Part shown: piece after piece, positions 28,032 through 40,868 of the stretch | How the letters are laid out: every line of letters starts with the position of its first letter | Position numbering within the stretch: position 1 is the stretch's first letter | Source: Axinella damicornis | Lineage: Eukaryota; Porifera; Demospongiae; Axinellida; Axinellidae | Assembly: GCA_963931865.1 (NCBI GenBank) | Contig: OZ007511.1 | Coordinates: forward strand, 3,509,308-3,573,307 | Reading direction: 5' to 3' | DNA: 64,000 bases | The notes under the pieces: model-generated | Database searches by the model: none | Told to the model about the DNA's origin: nothing | Seen by the model: only the letters and a program-made list of their open reading frames with translations | Position numbers and translations under genes: made by a program

Positions 28032-28955
28032 CTAGGTGTGGATCAAACAGATGATGGAGAAGCTGACATACAGGGACCAAGCAAAGGGTTGGACAGATGA
28101 CGCAACTATCACTGACCTGGTGAGGTCTTATTTCTTGGAACTTATGGGTGGATCTAACTTATAATACTGTACACTAAATTAAGTACGGTGCATAATCCAC
28201 ATTATATCCAAGAGGAAAGTTTTGAGGGTTAAACTTTTTTCTCTGGAGGTGTACGTAGTTGAACTCATTACTGTGTTAGATGGTTTCATCATAGTGTGCA
28301 TCAAGGGTGTGTACCTTTGTTAATTGGACTAGCGCATTCCCATGCAGTGTTGGAGATTAGTGCCGATAGTCTTTGTTGGCCTAGTGCAAAGGGGGTAGAC
28401 GTGGAAAGGAGGCTATGGATGTGGCTCCTCTTTTGTTTCTAAGCTAGCAGTAGGCAAGAACCTCCCGCCCCCCATCATCTTCCTTCCCTACTCCATCTCT
28501 TCCTCCTCCTCTCTCTCCCCCCATCTCCAGAAATCTGGCATCTGGACAGCCTCCTGATTGATGTTCGTACAGCGGGAGAATAGTTTCTCAATCTTCCCCT
28601 TGCCACATTGCACTCGCATCTGGCGAGCTGGAGAAGTGAGTTCGCATCTGGCGAGCTGGAGAAGTGAGTGACTGAGAAGTTGAAAAGGGAGGGGTTAGCA
28701 GGGAGAGAGGGAAGCAGGGCTCATATCCTACCAGGCTGTTGAGCTTGGCGTAGTAGATCTTGATGATAACCAACCTGTAATGAGGGGAGGGAGGTAGGAG
28801 TGCATGGAGGAAGGGAGGCAGTAGTGGATGGAAGACGGGAGGGGAAGGAGGGAGGGGGGAAGGAGGGCTGAAGTTGTATACTTGGCGGCCCACATGAAGC
28901 CAAAGCCACAACCAAGGTGAGATTCAGCGCGATCGATATCAGTCTCAACAGTGAT
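28032..28955 (-). CDS. Putative C-terminal exons of an unidentified membrane protein
   Basis: Read on the minus strand: 28955-28882 (ends GFGFMWAAK), 28774-28732 (LVIIKIYYAKLNSL), an exon starting 28619 (MRVQCGKGKIEKLF ... VQMPDFW), and 28116-28032 (AWSLYVSFSIICLIHT, then stop). Phases agree for the first two exons and for the last if the third ends after DFW. However, no GT donor is visible at that point, so the join is unproven. The hydrophobic last segment could be a membrane helix. I recognise no family, and upstream exons were not found. Confidence 0.3.
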
Positions 28956-29396
28956 CTACACAAAACCAGGCAGCAAGACTAGAGATGCTAAGGTCCAAAT
29001 AGTAATGTGAGGGTCAGTTTGAGCTACATGCATGTGTAACGGTCTAACAGAACATTTAGCAGCGACACAGCAATACACTTCGGTGGAGGAATCAATGCAC
29101 TTTGAATTGTCTTCTAGGATGCTGGTCATTCCCATACAAAATTGGGGTCAGTGTTCTAAGATGCTGGTATTGAGTGATTTTGAGGGTCAATTGGCATGTC
29201 TGATGGACCACACCTAATGACTTATGTGGTGTAACTTTCTTGTATGAGAATACCTAATACCTAGTAGTTCAAAACCTCGATCCATTTACTGTCAGTAGAG
29301 ATCTTTGGTACATGTAACCTAATTTCCCCTTGTCTTCTTTGTGCACTCCTCCTATGTCCCTCTTTTGTTCATCCTCCTCTTCTCATCTTTCTCCTC

Positions 29397-29428
<32 letters not shown>

Positions 29429-30509
29429 ACCCCACCCCTCTTTTCCTTTCCATTAGTTCTGTTCCTCCTCTCATTCTTCTCCTCTTCCTCTGTCCTTCCA
29501 TATTACATTCAGGTATGTCCCACTATGAAGATCCTATAGGAAGCCAATGAATTCTGTCATCTAAACTTGGCCTTCCATCTTTGAGTGTTGTGCGTCGTTG
29601 TAGCAGAGGATTGGATGTCAATTTGTACGTACCTATCATGATTTTTGTTTGGATATTGGTCCGGCAGGAAGTACAACATGATTGTACTTTAGGTAACCGG
29701 CCCTGGCCCTAATATACCCTAACCCATGCCCTACTTCCTGCCGGACCAATATCCACCTCGTTTTTGTTTTGCGCTGACAAACAACATGCAGCTTCACCGT
29801 GGCCAGCTGTGTAGTTGTCATGTCATAGGAGAATATAGGATACGCCAGTCCGGTACCCACAATGGATGATCACTGATGCTGTGAACTGTGCATTGTACAT
29901 CAATATTGGTGTATGTATACTTTGCCATGCAGGTTTGAATGAGACCGCAAGTGTAATATAGACACCCTAGGCTGTCTCTTAATTGTCTAACAATGTATAA
30001 AAATCCAGCCATGGTACAGAGAGCAGCTGATTCAGCTTGCAACAGAGGTCAATTGGTACGTAATGGCTCAGGGCTGGATTACAGATTAATATTAATGCAT
30101 GCAGCCTAGCTAGCTAGAGTCAGTCATACATAAATCGTTGCTGATCACTTACAGAAATTTTTAAACTAATGGTGACGCCTCCACTTCCTTGTACATGGTT
30201 AACCACCCCCAGTGACCCACTTCAATCCTCACCCAACAACATGCATGCCCTCAGACCACCCTCTGCATGCAATCTCTTGTCCACAGCAAACAATCATGAT
30301 CTGGCGAAGCCCTCACACGCCCGAGAGAGTGGATTTGCCAGACTACATGGAAACCTGCACTTCACAGCATAAACCATAGAATCTTGAAGCACACTCCTAA
30401 TAAAAAGCAGGCTGCTATACAAATATAACGGTGATGACATACAACGCACATACACATCTGAATTATAGACTTTCCAAAATTGAAAGCATCTATTAACACA
30501 GAGAATAAA
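28956..30509. other. Intergenic DNA with poly-C tract and a small foldback
   Basis: Contains a run of about 28 C near 29,399-29,428 inside pyrimidine-rich DNA. A foldback of about 105 bp lies at 29,655-29,757 with ends ATTGGTCCGGCAGGAAGTA, the same ends as the inner arms of the 5,690-7,425 element. No coding exon was supported. Confidence 0.5.
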
Positions 30510-33500
30510 CTAAAAGGCGGTCTCCAGGTCTTCTCTGGATGAAGATTGGGGTTTCTCTGTACCCACATTAATCCTAACTTCTGCCTTGATCTGTTCGGTG
30601 GATATGCTGTCGCTGACATCGTTTGTTTGTGTGCTAGCAGTGAGTTCAAAAGTTTGGCTGTCTGTCACAGTAAAGACACTGCGATTTGCTCCCATATCGG
30701 GGCTGTCTTCGTTGATTGGCGTACTTGTCCCTTTGACGTTGCTGGCAAAGTCTCCTCCTTCTTCTATAGCCTCCAGAGTGTTACCTTCCTGGTGCCTGAG
30801 CGTGTACGTTGGAATCCTGGGTTCATCCGGTACAGAAGCTTCTTGCGTAACAGGAGAAACAGACCCTTCTTCCTCTGGCTGCAAACCTTTTTCCTGCGCC
30901 GCTGCTTCTTTGTTCTCCTCTAAGGTAGGTCTGCAGACTTCAAGAGTAGGGATTTCTGGCAAGTTAGGGTCTGTGCTGGTGGCTACATACTCATCGACTG
31001 CATTCTGCTGATAGGTGCCACTCCCCTTTATGGGGGCAGGTTGGGGAATAGAAAGAGGGGATGTCACATCAACACTGGCAGGTGGGCTCGAAGCAGAGAC
31101 GTGGTGAGGACTGGATTGCGATTCTGGTATCGGTTTCAATTCTTTGCTGCCCTGCCTTTGAAATGCCCCTGGTCCTCGCAACAAGCGAGTAGAACCCTGC
31201 TTCCTTCCTTTCATTTGAACACTGGTCGAGTTTTTTCTGGTGCGGAAGCGCACTGCAATCAACAAGAAGCAAACAGTATAATAAAGACAAAGACAAAGAC
31301 TCTAATTAATGCACATTGTAGATATAGCTATCTACTGTACACGTATATAGCACAATTTGGCAAGTTCGAAATTCAGATGTGTTCACAGCTGTCCAAAATA
31401 GTCTCCCAGTCAAGTATTCAAGCCAGGTATCCAAGCCCTTTATCCCAACCGAGTATCCTAGCGTAACCTACCAATTATCGTCACCTGAATTTGCATGATT
31501 TGCAGCATCGTCTAGGAACGGTTCCAGGACACCAAACTTGTACCGACGTATAGACCGTCACGCCCTCTATAAGCCCTACCACTGTTAAAGCGGTTACGTA
31601 TTTCCGGCTTTTAGTGGTGCACTAGCGAATGCAACCTCACGCAAAACAATTATCGGCACCCTGTACGTATTATCGTCACTGCCTAGTACTCCCATAGATA
31701 ATCCTGGGTCAATTATCGGCACATGCTGATGGCATCGACTCACCTCCATCCCCTGAAGGCCACAAAAATCCACCACAAATCCCCCAGGTTCATAACCATT
31801 CTATCTATCACCCAGTGAAAAAAAAACACCAAAGCATGCAACCCCTTCAATATATGAATTTTTGAATAAAATTCGTTCATCACACTACACAGTAAAAGCA
31901 AAACAATTCTCTTTCTTCCACATCCAGTACGTGGCACATTCGTGGAGCCATCTCTTGCACACGCACTCCACCCATTCTGATCCAGCACAGTCATGCTAGT
32001 CGTCCTCAAAAGTCTGAGCAGTGGCAGGAGAGGACCCAAGGTCGCGGTCTCCCCCTACGCTTGTTTTGATTAGACATGAACAGCCCTACAACATAAAATG
32101 GCTAAAAGGACAGTAAATGACATCCAGTTATAACCTTTCAAACAAAGACAAACCTTCTGCAAAGCTTCAAAGCAATTATTGGGATGCAAGTTATTTGAGT
32201 CAGAGTGCACCATGACTGTGTGACGTTTTGGTATAATGGTATGGTAAGCCAACCCATGCCACACCGATATGTCATCTATAGCTACAGAATTGTGACCCGG
32301 CCCGGTCACAGCTGCATGTATAGCGGAGTGACAGCTACATGTATCTACTGTACCAGTATATAGCACAATTTGGCAAGTTCGAAATTCAGATGTGTTCACA
32401 GCTGTCCAATCAGTCTCCCAGCCAAGTATTCAAGCCAGGTATCCAAACCAAGTATCCAAGCCTAGTATCTTACATGTATGCAGCCAAATATCCCCTTGCC
32501 CCTGTACATGTACACGTCCCCAAACTGATCGAGTCTCACCTTTTTCTCTCTTGAAGACTTGGTTGCCTACGAAGTCCATGAACCTCCGGGAGTAGTAGCT
32601 AGGGTTGTGCACTGACACCGTGGTCTAGGATGGGAATACAAACGTCTAGTGATGTATAGTACATGTAGTTACCACACCACATTGTAGCTCCACTTACTCC
32701 ATCTGTCATGATGGACTTGAGGGAGTGTTCCAGCTTCTTCTTCAGTCGGTAGCTCTGTAAGATGTCTATGACTCCAAGATATAGCAGCACATGCTCACCA
32801 GAGGGAAGATGTCCTTGGATGTAGCCCTCGCTGTGAAGAGAAGGGGGAGGTCAAGCAAAGGAGGGACGGATGAGAGGGATGGGTACGAGGGAGGGGAGGG
32901 AAGGGAGGTGGGTAAAGTGAGTGAGGGAGAGTGGGAAAGTGGGAGGTATGGAATGTGGAAGGGAGGAAGGGTGGAAGGGAAGGAGGCAAGTGGGTGGGAG
33001 GGTGGAAGGCAATGAGGCAGGAATGGAGGGTGAGGGTGAAAGGGAGGATGGATTGGAGAGGAGGGATGTAGGAAAGAGACTGAGGAAAGGAAGAGGGAAG
33101 GAGACACTCACGGGTAGTACAAAGGGTGTTCTTGTGTCTGCTCTTCCAGGACCATGGGGATGTCTTCCATGGAAATGATGGAGAAGTTCTTGCTTAGCTC
33201 GATGCGAGATGGTACTGGCATGTCTGCTCTAGAGGCTCCAGCAATGGCATGTCCCGGTCCAGCCTCACGATTGTCTTCAGCCTGTGAGTGTGTGTGTGGT
33301 GTGGTGTGGTGTGTGTGCGGTGTGTGGGTGTGTGGTGTGTATGTGTGTGAGGTGTGTACGTGTGGTGTCGTGCGTGTGGTGTGTACATGTGGTGTTGTGT
33401 GTGTGTGTGGTGTGTACATGTGGTGTCGTGTGTGTGGTGTGTACGTGTGTTTGTGTGTGTGTGTGTGTGCGTGTGTCCATGTTTTCATGCTGTACATTAC

Positions 33501-36500
33501 ACTCCATGCTCTTCCCTCTCCCCCACCTTACCTCTGCCATTTCCTGCTGGGCGTGGTCAATGTTGTGCACTCCCAGCAGTAGGCTGTAGTCCATGATGCC
33601 AAAGCTCTCCAGCACATTGCAGTCCCTCTCTACCGACTTCATAAGGACATCGTACTTCTCTGCTGCCAGGAGGATGCCCTGTGGAGGTGTGGTTGTGCAT
33701 GCATGATGTATGTGTTTGTGTGTGTGGTGTGGTGTGTGTTTGGTGTTTGATGTGAGTGTTTGTGATACACATCATCATGTACTTGTGTATCAATCTATCT
33801 ATCCCTTACTCCTTCATGTCGTTCTCCAAAGTCAAGATCCTTGAATGTCGGGCTAGCCTTTTCGACCTCACGCGGTCCTGCCTTCCTCTTGTATGTGGAG
33901 CCTTTGAGGTCGTACTTCTCGTGGTACCGCAGAGTGGAGGGGAGCAGGTTGTTCATCACTATGATGCGAATGTTTGTACTGCCACACTGCAGTGGAAGGT
34001 GGGAGGAAGGGTAAGAGGAGGAGAGTAAGGAGGGAGGAGGGAGGGAGAGGAGGGAGGGGAGGAAGGGTAAGAGGAGGAGAGTAAGGAGAGAGGGGAGGGA
34101 GAGGAGGGAGGGAGAGGAGGGGAGGAGGGAGAAGAGGGGAGGAGGGAGGAGAGTAGGGGGAGGAGGGAGGAGAAGCGAGGAGAGGAGGGTAAGGAGAGGA
34201 GAAGGGAGGGAGGGAGAGGAGGAAGGAGGAGAAAGAGGAAGTGGAAGAATAATTATTACATACACATGTACATGTTGTGACAGAAAACACAATGCTGTAC
34301 CTTATAACGATACAATCCAAAGAACTTGGGCAGCAGAGTACGCTTGTGCTGTGTCAAGTTCTGGGGGAAGGATAAAAGGGTAAGACAGATGATACTTCCC
34401 TAGTCTCCTTCTCAAGCCAGTTAGAACTACACCATAATCAACCACACTTCCAGGCCACTCCCACATCCTTTTCCAGGCCACTCCCATCTTTATTCACTGA
34501 TAATGATTGCTTGCAATATTTAATGGATGCAGAAGACCTGGCGTTGCTGAAGCTGAGTCACAGAGCTAGACAGTTTCACAAGCTCCTTCGCACCGCTTTA
34601 CGGTGCTCAGGGCTCATAAGCCCCTTATGTAAAAAAATACTAATGATCATCCACCAAACTTGTTTTCGTACTCACAAGGTAGTAGCCTGGCAGAAGCTTC
34701 TGGAGGAAACGGGCTTCCTTCTTCTGAACAGTTTTGATGATGAACGAATCGTCGGCAGAGAGGAAGAAGAGAGAGCCACTGGCTCCTGGGTTGCCTAGCT
34801 CCCTCAGTGGGCGGTCACATAGTGCAACCTGAGAGAAGGAAGGAGGGAGTGAGGGAGGGAAGGTGGGAGGGAGGGATGGATGGAAGGAGGGAGTGTGGGG
34901 AGGGAGGGAGAAGCAAAATAGGGAAGGGAAAGAGCATTGATAGCAAACCTGGATATGACTGAAGAGGGAGAGACAGAGGGATGGAAGGGAGGACAGAGGG
35001 AGGAGAGAGGGAGGGAGGAGAGAGGGAAGGAATGCTAACTGCAAGGTACTTACCAAGAAGTCTTCAGCCCGAATACCAAAAGCTTCTCTGAAGTATCTGC
35101 AACAGAAAAACCCAAACATGTTATACCCACAGCGTGAATGATTACATGTATGAACGGTTATGCGTGAATCTACGTACCTGAATGCTTCCGGTGAGTAAGT
35201 TTTGAATGTAAAGTCCTTGTACTTGTGGCCTGGGGTGGAGACACTTCCAGCACTGTGAATGAGTACGGTGCACGCATGTGTGTGGGTATGGTGCACGCAT
35301 GTATGTGGGTATGGTGCACGCATGTGAGTGGGTATGGTGCACGCATGTGTGTGGGTATGGTGCACGCATGTGTGTGGATATGGTGCACGCATGTGAGTGG
35401 GTATGGTGCACGCATGCATGTGTGTGGGTATGGTGCACGCATGTGAGTGGGTATGGTGCACGCATGTGAGTGGGTATGGTGCACGCATGTGTGTGGGTAT
35501 GGTGCACGCATGTGTGTGGGTATGGTGCACGCATGTGAGTGGGTATGGTGCACACATGTGAATGGGTATGGTGCACGCATGTGTGTGGGTATGGTGCACG
35601 CATGTGTGTGGGTATGGTGCACGCATGTGAGTGGGTATGGTGCACGCATGTGAGTGGGTATGGTGCACGCATGTGAGTGGGTATGGTGCACGCATGTGAG
35701 TGGGTATGTGTGCGGTACAGTGTATGTGTTACTTGGGTGAATATACTTGCTTTAGTACACTTGCATATGACTACTTTAGTGTGACCCTGAGCTTGTGACA
35801 AGTACGTACAATGTAGACTCAGATTCAGGTGTTACATGTATAGTCACGGTATGGTTGTTAGGGACTTCTGGCAGTTTCCAGCTGTGTCTGAGGGCACAGC
35901 CTAGTCGGAGGATGAGGTTTGTTTACACTGTAAATTCCTCAAAACTGTACTACAAGTCCTTAGCCCACAGTTAGTCATTAGTAACATAGTTCGATGTTTA
36001 CAACAATACTTACAAGACCAAAACAATGTAACCAGAATATGCTACAAGTTGGATGAGGAAAATAAATAACATCACAGTTGCTATGGAGTGTGGACACACT
36101 CTACCAACAGGATTACGCACTGTAAGATTCGCACTTACACATTTGTGTGTGTGTGTGTGTGTACGTGTGTGTGTGTGTGTGCGTGTGTGTGTGGTGGAGG
36201 GGGCAAATCAGGTGAGCCGAGGGAAACTTACGATGGGAACTCGACAGTGTCAACAACCTCAAAGTCAGTCATTAGAATGTCCCTCCGTGGCTTGGGCTCA
36301 ATGCTCCCAATCTGGAAGACAACACAAACCAATAATCACGTACCTACACACCGCAAAGCATGGCTCTAAGGAATGCACACAGTTATGCTAGTGTCCAGAG
36401 AGTGGTGGGTATGTTTCGATCAGTATTCCTGTCAGTGACACGGGACATTTGCCTGGGATTTCCCGGGACAATTACATTACCCGGGACATTTACTGAGGCG

Positions 36501-38786
36501 ATGTTTGCTGATCGAGGCAATACCCAGGACATTCTGCTGAGGCAAATATCCAAGCCGTGGCATTTGATGGGACAAATGGCTGGGATTGTGCCTCGGAACG
36601 TGTCTAAATCCAGGGTGTACTGCCCGAAATAATGATGCTCTGGCAAATGTACTGGGTTTGATATCGCCATGGAAAGTGTCCCAGGTCACCAACCGGAATA
36701 CTGATCGAAATACTGTGCCATAGGAGGGCCAACCGACCCAAGGGCCCAGAATACAGTGTACATGTATACTACACATTGCAGTCAGAGTCTAGCTACATGT
36801 ACAGCTGTGTCCAAACGGCCTGTGTTTAGAATCCCACCCTCCACTTGTCAGCTCAAACGCACATCCTCCCTCCATCATGAAGTCATATTTCCTGTTGTGG
36901 ATGGAACACAGGCTGAGGAACTTACGGAGTGCTGCAGTCCCAGTTGTAGAGAAGCCATCAGAGTGCTGGCCGGTGTCTGCAGGGAGTAAACAGTTACCAT
37001 GTCAACCTAAAGAATTTACTAGCATGGTCAAAGGAGTCAGATCAAACTGAGAAGATTGTTACATGATTCTCTGTTTGCTGGTTGCAGGATGTAATGAAGC
37101 CATGATGCTTCTTTGAAACTACATTGCTAGGGTTGTAAGTACAGACTGTTCAGTACCAAGTAACTATGAGCAGGAAGGCGGAAAATTGTTGAGTGTAGCA
37201 TGCAGTAAGCTACATGTATGTAGTGACCAACATAAAGCAGTGCAGTTGGCGCACCACCAGAGTGTCTGCTTGGCAGCGGGTGGAGCTCAGATCACGGAGA
37301 TCCATGCTGAGATAGCCAAGCGATCCAGTAGTGATGCTTGACGTTGCTCTCTTTTGTACTGCCTTCAGCTCAGAATATGCCAAGTTCCTTGCTCCATACC
37401 CAAGCGAGTCTTCAATCTATTCTGGTTTAACCTTCTCCTCGTACAGTAGCTTGCTCAATGCCATATTGGCTCTCATCCCTATATTTCTCACACGTTTGTG
37501 CAAAACCGCAGCAGAGTAATTGCTGGCAGGATTCTAGTGCAAGCTAATTGGTCAGTTTGAATCCAATATCGTGCAGGCTCTGCTAGACCCTCCCTCTCCT
37601 TCCATTTCCTTTCCTTCATTTTTCGGGGGGAGATTGAGGGCCTAGCAGCTAGACTACTGTCATCTAGGCCGCGTGTGCATGATCAACGCGATGGAGGGCA
37701 TCTAGAAGCCATTCATGTCCAGTGCTAGCCTCGTACCCAGGCCCATGCACGGAACACGGAAATGGGCCTGGTGACACTTGGCAAAATTCCTATACATGTA
37801 TGTGCTGAGGTCAGCAGTCTTGATTTCTGCACGTTTGTCCATTGCCAATTACCAATAGTAATTAGATTCTTTACCGCGTGAATAGTGATTCACCTCTGGT
37901 CACTCCTTGGCAAGGACTTAGCCATCACCTGCCCCATGAGTTCGAATACATCCAAGTAACGAATGTAATCGTGCTCACACAATTATGCTGACTGAGCACA
38001 TGCGGGAATTTTGCCAAGCCCTCTTACGCGCGTGGGCCTGGCTACAAGGCTAGTCGTCCAGTGCTGGCATCACAAGACATGGACAGTCAGCGAGCTCCCT
38101 AGTAATGCTGACATCCATGGACATTCAGGCATCATCACCACAACATTCAACTCTAACTGGCGCTCACCGGTTCACAGGTACACGTACATGAAATTGGCAT
38201 TCCAAAGAAATTGATTCTAGAGCAATGTTTGCTAGACCCTCAGTGATGAAGCCGCACAAGCATGTGCCTGCAGAGCACAGGAGTTAGTGGCTAGACTTAC
38301 AAACCATGCCAAGCCATTGAAGTTGCTTACAATAGGCTAAGTAGTTTGTGGTGAAGAAGCCCGAAACATGTGAGACAAGGATAGTACCATCCACCAGACC
38401 CAAGTTCTTGGTTTTGGTTCCATCCACGGTACATGGACATCATTCGTGAGTGTTACCGTACACTCACCATACATTACATACTTGAGGTATGATAACGCTC
38501 CACTAGATCTCCCTACAGACAAGTGGAGGATAGAACTGTAGGCCGTTATAGTGTTTTGGGTGCTGCAAAGGATTGCTGTACTTGTACCATGTTGGACCTC
38601 TGATAGACAGCATTCTCTCAGTGTTGTACAATGACTGTATGTCTAATGACCCCTCATGATTCTCTGTAGGACTTCATACTGTACCTCATGATTACACACA
38701 CTTTGCTTACCTTCTTGTATGCAAACTGTCCTTGTTCGTCTACCTTCAGCCTCCGGTATGTAGTAGGAGGGGCGGCCGTGCCTTTT
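30510..38786 (-). CDS. PIP5K1: Type I phosphatidylinositol-4-phosphate 5-kinase (13 exons, N-terminus not found)
   Basis: Exons, in gene order: 38786-38711, 36976-36926, 36311-36232, 35252-35178, 35096-35054, 34828-34676, 34360-34301, 33986-33810, 33678-33532, 33281-33112, 32830-32698, 32624-32540, 31252-30510; 663 residues, phases consistent. It phosphorylates PI4P to PI(4,5)P2 at membranes. Visible family blocks: [47 protein letters not shown] with the ATP lysine in [84 protein letters not shown] and [21 protein letters not shown] and the IDILQSYR motif are intact. The last exon encodes a Ser/Glu/Pro-rich tail of about 245 residues with no recognised domain. A candidate first exon (ATG at 39,457, MATTEGPAAHKPRAP) does not match the phase of exon 38786-38711, so it is left out. 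Confidence 0.9.
31310..32475. repeat. Duplicated 140-bp block in two PIP5K introns
   Basis: Positions about 31,316-31,455 and 32,336-32,475 share AGCACAATTTGGCAAGTTCG, ATTCAGATGTGTTCACAGCT and a run of CCAAGTATCC-like units. Same orientation, a few mismatches. The region between holds intron 12 sequence without an exon. Confidence 0.6.
33288..33476. repeat. TG-rich microsatellite cluster at a PIP5K splice acceptor
   Basis: Interrupted TG/TGG repeats. On the gene strand this CA-rich tract ends at the acceptor of exon 33281-33112 and forms its upstream region. Confidence 0.75.
34005..34240. repeat. Purine-rich GGA/GAGG tract
   Basis: About 235 bp of imperfect GGAGGGAGG and GAGGAGAG units in a PIP5K intron. 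On the coding strand it is a long polypyrimidine stretch upstream of exon 33986-33810. Similar shorter tracts lie at 32,850-33,100 and 34,835-35,035. Confidence 0.75.
35268..35708. repeat. 23-bp minisatellite, about 19 units, in a PIP5K intron
   Basis: The unit GTATGGTGCACGCATGTGWG plus three bases repeats across about 440 bp with small variants (one unit has an extra CATG). It begins within about 20 bp of the acceptor of exon 35252-35178. Because 23 is not a multiple of three, all minus frames stay open with a cycling peptide. These are not genes. Confidence 0.85.
36415..36714. mobile_element. 300-bp MITE with TTTCGATCAGTATTCC ends
   Basis: Perfect 16-bp terminal inverted repeats (TTTCGATCAGTATTCC / GGAATACTGATCGAAA) continue imperfectly inward (GACACGGGACA versus GACCTGGGACA). 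Repeated CCGGGACATTT-like motifs lie inside. It sits in a PIP5K intron. Confidence 0.75.
37727..38055. mobile_element. 330-bp MITE, copy 1 (copy 2 at 59,431-59,831)
   Basis: Ends GCTAGCCTCGTACCCAGGCC and GGCCTGGCTACAAGGCTAG. Inner arms GGCAAAATTCC and complement. The interior shares CCATTGCCAATTAC and TCACTCCTTGGCAAGGACTT with copy 2. A longer member of the CTAGCCTCG-ended family. Confidence 0.7.
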
Positions 38787-38811
38787 CTGTGGACAGACGA
38801 TGCCTAGGCAG

Positions 38812-39030
38812 TTGTAAGGGAGGGTGTGAAAGGGATGGGGTAGGGTGTGAAAGGGATGGGGTGTGGTGTGAGGGAAAGGGGAGGAGTGTGGGGGATGATG
38901 GAAGGGTATGTGTGAGGGATGTATAGGAGAGGGGGTGGAGGGAAGGGTGTGAGAGAAAGGGTGTGGGGAAGGGGATGAAGGCGGTGAAGGGATGGGAACA
39001 GAAACGTTGTGTGGTACAAGAGTGTGTGGG
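38812..39030. repeat. GGGTGTGAAAGGGATGGG-type purine repeats
   Basis: Irregular GGGTGTGA/GGGAAGGG units upstream of PIP5K exon 38786-38711. They form a pyrimidine tract on the coding strand. No coding potential. Confidence 0.6.
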
Positions 39031-39479
39031 TGTGTGTGGCGGGCAAGATGGAGCTTCGTACATGTACAATAAGTAGTTGTTATCATAGCCATTGGATCAT
39101 GCATAGTGTATTAGCTGGTGCACCAACATGATAAGGGCCACTGTATCACTTCCATCTCTGCTATATACATGCACACCAAGCCAGTCCTATACCACAGCCC
39201 ATAGTAACGGTTCTCATTGCGTAGTAAACATGTTCTGTTTTGATTGTTACTGCTCGTGCATAATGCAATATGGAATGAGTGTACTGCATTTGGATTCATC
39301 GTTGCCTGCTCACTACAAACTTGCATCTCCACAACACAACAGTTCTATGAACTGTACATGTGTATGACATACATGCAGACCTGTGTATATATATGCTTAC
39401 ATTGGGGCTCAGGGGCGCCCTGGGTTTATGAGCAGCAGGGCCTTCTGTTGTTGCCATGGTGACCAGAGCTCCTTCACAG

Positions 39480-39834
39480 AATGAGCTTAGTTGTTATAGA
39501 ATGTGTATGGTGACTGTGTGCGAGTAGTATGTGTGTGTGTGCCGTGTGCATGTGTGGGGTGTGTGGAATGTGTGTGGGTGTGTGTGTGTGTGTGTGTGGA
39601 ATGTGTGTGGGTGTGTGTGAGGGAGAAGAGAGGGACAATTTGCAGCACATTACAATGGAATAGCAGGGCTATACCCAGTTAGAGGCTATAATTTGCAAAC
39701 ACACGAACAGTGTACAAACACCTTCCTCGTTCTGTGGGAGATATATTGAGGCAAACATTCACCAGTACCGATGCACTCTGAACCATTCAGGCATTACTTG
39801 AACAACACAGCCTACTACATAATGTACGTGCTAG
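39480..39834. other. Intergenic DNA with TG-rich tract
   Basis: Interrupted TG repeats at about 39,525-39,620. No exon or RNA gene was recognised. The PIP5K promoter and first exon may lie in this neighbourhood. Confidence 0.4.
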
Positions 39835-40268
39835 TCTAGCGGGCTAGCCCCTCGAATTTCCCCAGCACGGATCGACTCACGTGACCGCACGGGGAAAAAG
39901 AGGGTCTAGAAACTTTGGACCACTTTGCTTAGGATATACTCGAAATCGGGTAGAGCCAATCAGATTGCAGCTGTCACGTGGTGATCTTTCAAATCGCTCG
40001 GTACAAGCGTTGAGGACTGTCTGAGGTTGCCTGCAATTGCTGTTCTCCTGCACAACGACCAAACAGACAGAGCCAACGAGGTTAGCAGGCCGGAATAGAC
40101 TGACTGCAGTTGCACTAATTGGATGACGTAAACGGACGTGAAGTAAGCTTAATTGCACTCTTTCGTACCGAGTAAAGTGGTCCAAAGTTTCTAGACCTTA
40201 CTTCTCCGCGCGCGCATATACTGAAAGCGATCGCGCGCTGGAGAAAGCAAAGGGCTAGCTTGTTAGAC
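39835..40268. mobile_element. 430-bp foldback element
   Basis: Ends GTCTAGCGGGCTAGCCC and GGGCTAGCTTGTTAGAC. Longer inner arms carry GGTCTAGAAACTTTGGACCA and its complement (about 39,903 and 40,175). No transposase. Confidence 0.65.
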
Positions 40269-40711
40269 TAATGTACGTGCTTGAGTTGAGAAGTGCCGTA
40301 GGAATGTGGCTATTTAAGATAGCCTATATGGTAGCCTAGCAACGGAAACATGCTGTATACAATGTACTTAATGACATCCATCAGAATACAGTGCAACGCA
40401 AAGTCATGCACTCACAGACCCGGTACTCGTGGGAAACACATCGTCACTATGGATACACATCACATCACTAGAACATTGGCGGCACCAATCACATTGGAGA
40501 ACCTTTATACTTTATCGGATATCCAGGAGTCGCTAGCTAACAGCGTAAACAACGCACAGCCATTTTCTTGCTCATCACTGTCGTGGTACGGCGGTACAGA
40601 CCCTGCAATTGCGCTCCTTACTCAGTTCAGTTCCTCCGAGCCATGGAAACCAGTGACCTGACGTTCTTTTTCCCTTGCAAATGTTTGGCCCTCGAGACTA
40701 ATGCGCATACC

Positions 40712-40868
40712 AGAGCTTGATGGACACAAGCTCATGCACAGCAGAGCTTGATGGACACAAGTTCAGTGCACAGCAGAGCTTGATGGACACAAGTTCAGTG
40801 CACAGCAGAGCTTGATGGACACAAGTTCAGTGCACAGCAGAGCTTGATGGACACAAGTTCAGTGCGAG
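40712..40868 (+). repeat. 32-bp tandem repeat, about five units
   Basis: Units of CAGAGCTTGATGGACACAAG followed by TTCAGTGCACAG, nearly identical except the first. Confidence 0.85.

Noticed and set aside
33108..33642. His/Thr-rich minus frames beyond the PIP5K exons
   Set aside because: CA microsatellite translation; the genuine exon ends at the splice sites given.
35142..35801. Minus-strand frames of 170-350 codons rich in His, Thr and Tyr
   Set aside because: Product of the 23-bp minisatellite. The only real coding part is the PIP5K exon 35252-35178.
39418..39457. Candidate first PIP5K exon (MATTEGPAAHKPRAP)
   Set aside because: It ends in phase 0 at a good donor, but the next recognised exon needs two preceding bases.
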